Shown: positions 62,340 to 64,000 of the stretch, piece after piece
Layout: each line of letters starts with the position of its first letter
Numbering within the stretch: the stretch's first letter is position 1
Origin: Sequoia sempervirens
Lineage: Eukaryota; Streptophyta; Pinopsida; Cupressales; Cupressaceae
Direction of reading: 5' to 3'
NCBI GenBank assembly: GCA_007258455.2
Contig: VDFB02373365.1
Location: 223,752,006-223,816,005, forward strand
Length of the DNA stretch: 64,000 nucleotides
Made by a program: the position numbers and the translations under genes
The notes under the pieces: generated by a model
The model's input: only the letters and a program-made list of their open reading frames with translations
The model's database searches: none
Told to the model about the DNA's origin: nothing

Positions 62340-63807
62340 GCCAAGTTGTTGCCATAGTTTTTGATCCAGCTGTTAAATCTCTCCTTATGTAGAGTGAGTT
62401 AGGGGAGAGAAGAGGAAAATGGATGGCTATTTTGAAAGAGTATGATCTAAAAATCCATCCAATGAAGCTCATCCGAGGATAGGGCTTATCAAAGGCTATG
62501 GCAGATGTTGACAAGAGTATCACTTGCCAGTAGTATACAGTGCAGTCATTCACCAAGGATCTGTGATACACAGATTTGATCTTCTTCCTTATCAACAATA
62601 GATGCCCAGACAGGATGAATGCTACTCAAAGGAGAGCATTGAGAATGAAGAGTTCTCATTACATGCTCAAAGGAGGATCCCTATACAGAATAAATTATGA
62701 AGGAGTTTACCTGCGTTGTTTGGATCAGCAAGAAGCCAAGCATGCTATGGCTGAATTTCATGGTAAACATGGCACAGGGCATGGATCTGCAGATTCCTTG
62801 GCCCATCAAATCCTTAGGTCAAGCTACTATTGGCCCCACGTATTTAGGGATGCACACTGACATGTCAGCATATGTCACGCATGCCAAACCTTTGCACCCA
62901 AGGAGCTTAATCATGCAATGCCTTTAGAACCAGTTTACAAGGTAAGACCATTCACCCAATGGGCACTGGATTTTGTAGGGGTGATTAATCCAAACTCTTA
63001 TGCAGGTCATAATTTCATCTTAACATCCACTGAATACTATATGCACTAGACCGAGGTTCAACCATGCAAAAATAGGACCACATAGGTGGTTATCAGATTT
63101 CTTAATGAAAACATCCTTACCAGGTTTGGAGTACCCTTCGCCCTGGTATGTGACAATAGCCCCACTTTCTCGTCTGTTGAGTTCATACAATGGGCCTATG
63201 AACATAAAATTATTTTAAAGTACTCCTCTAATTACTATCCTTAGGGAAATGGTGTAGCAGAGTCTACCAACAAGAACCTATTGGAAGTGATAAAAAAATT
63301 GCTAGAAAACAATCCTAAGAATTGGCACACTCATTTGAGATTTTCTTTATGGGCAGATCGAACCCGTATTAAAGTCACTCTAGGAAATTCCCCATTTAAG
63401 TTAGTCTACGGTCAAGAATCGATCTTCCCCATACACCTGCAGATCCATGTCCTCGGGTTTATGCAGGAATTTTCTTCAAAAGATAATCAAATTGAGGTAA
63501 GGCTAAGTAATCTTTTGAATATGGAAGAACAGAGAGATGTTGCTTTACAGCAATTCTTTAAACATTAGGTTGTTGTCAAACGTTGGTTTGACAAAAGAGC
63601 TAAAATAAAGTCTTTCAGGATATCAGATCTTGTGTTGTTGTGGGATAAAGCTAAAGAGAAAAAGGGAGACCACCAGAAGTTTGATAGACTTTGGTTGGGT
63701 CTGTATCAAATAGCTGAGATCTTGGGTGAGAATGCTTTTCGCTTGAGCACCCTAACAGGAGAACCTATTCCATTTCCCATCAATGGACAGTTTCTCAAGC
63801 ATTACTT
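62340..63807 (+). pseudogene. Gypsy integrase
   Basis: Zinc-binding region: MAEFHGKHGTGHGSADSLAH, SYYWPHVFRDAH, then CHACQTFAP (His-His-Cys-Cys). Catalytic core: TQWALDFVGVINP (first Asp, about 62968), FALVCDNSPTFSS (second Asp, about 63150) and NGVAESTNKNLLEVI (Glu, about 63258); the DDE triad is present. C-terminal: KRWFDKRAKIKSF, SDLVLLWDKAKEKKGDH and DRLWLGLYQIAEI, ending INGQFLKHYFGP and TGA at 63814-63816. Stops (mostly TAG and TGA) interrupt a single frame shared with RT and aRH. No chromodomain is seen, as expected for Tat. It inserts the cDNA. Confidence 0.85.
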
Positions 63808-63816
63808 TGGCCCATG

Positions 63817-64000
63817 AGGGTCTGATTTTTGAATTGGTTGTATATATGTATTATATATAATTAGTTGTTCTTTTGTTTCTATTTGTTTGTTTGCTTGTTT
63901 GTTCTTTTTCTTTTTGTTTCTTTTTGTTTGTTTGGTTTTTTTTTTTGTCTTGGTCTTTGGGGACCTTCATTTCTTTCCATTTTGAAATGAAGGGGTTGTT
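63817..64000 (+). other. T-rich 3' region after pol
   Basis: Low-complexity TTTGTTTG-type sequence to the window edge. The polypurine tract and 3' LTR must lie outside the window. Confidence 0.5.

Larger units (their letters stand above)
39655..64000 (+). mobile_element. Large Tat/Ogre-like gypsy element with nested insertions
   Basis: Proposed single element in plus orientation: promoter and leader (39.7-41.57 kb), unknown ORF1 (41.58-45.48 kb), a nested 10.5-kb insertion (45714-56228), a 0.9-kb untranslated or intron-like stretch, then gag, protease, aRH, RT, RNase H and integrase (57.14-63.81 kb). The exact AGAGA duplication around the insertion shows that 45713 and 56234 were once adjacent, so ORF1 and gag-pol lay about 1.8 kb apart. 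An extra ORF upstream of gag plus an aRH domain are traits known from the Ogre/Tat lineage. The left end is uncertain and the 3' LTR lies beyond the window. Confidence 0.55.

Noticed and set aside
1..64000. CRISPR arrays, bacterial operons, ribosomal RNA genes
   Set aside because: No regularly spaced identical repeats, ribosome-binding-site-linked gene strings or rRNA-like conserved segments were seen; all evidence points to plant nuclear DNA.

Overview
The window is plant nuclear DNA built almost entirely of nested, decayed retrotransposons. It holds one recognisable single-copy-type host gene, itself broken. Large AT-rich spacers, long LTR elements, Tat/Ogre-like Ty3-gypsy sequences, copia remnants and a plant LINE with a C-terminal RNase H domain fit a large-genome seed plant. 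A conifer or other gymnosperm is my best guess, but nothing here proves the taxon. A 100-base run of N at 1841-1940 shows that this is a scaffold.

Layout. 0-2.1 kb: telomere-like CCCTAA minisatellite, assembly gap, and the 3' end of a minus-strand copia element. 2.7-6.1 kb: a minus-strand LTR element with both LTRs, a tRNA-Met-type primer site, a polypurine tract and a gag-like ORF that carries an internal duplication. 6.1-8.2 kb: pyrimidine-rich, Pro/Ser-coding low-complexity DNA with a 48-bp repeat. 8.2-14.5 kb: a minus-strand copy ('copy A') of a large unknown ORF with an LTR-like promoter and leader. 14.6-20.8 kb: pyrimidine-rich repeats, a gypsy LTR end and a copia reverse-transcriptase scrap. 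20.8-27.6 kb: a block bounded by two 370-bp LTRs, with copia gag and pre-integrase remnants. 27.6-31.2 kb: AT-rich spacer. 31.3-32.7 kb: a two-exon BAHD acyltransferase (CER2-like) pseudogene. 33-36 kb: a SINE-like unit and a third relative of the LTR family. 36.5-39.6 kb: gypsy LTR and gag without pol.

39.7-64 kb reads as one large gypsy element with nested insertions. From left to right it has a promoter and leader, the unknown ORF1 ('copy B', homologous to copy A end to end), then gag, protease, an archaeal-type RNase H (aRH), reverse transcriptase, a decayed gypsy RNase H and integrase. Between ORF1 and gag lies a 10.5-kb insertion with ends TGTAACGCCCC and GGGGTATTACA and an exact AGAGA target duplication. 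It is probably a roughly 4-kb solo LTR into which a 6.5-kb LINE later inserted.

Main points. (1) The unknown ORF1 family is present twice and is associated with a Tat/Ogre-like element. (2) aRH lies upstream of RT, not downstream, and keeps its four acidic residues, while the ordinary RNase H has lost its first one. (3) In the gag-pol of this element, 23 of the 32 premature stops I counted by eye are TAG, which is what methylation-driven CAG-to-TAG decay would give. All assignments come from reading the sequence by eye; no database search was possible.
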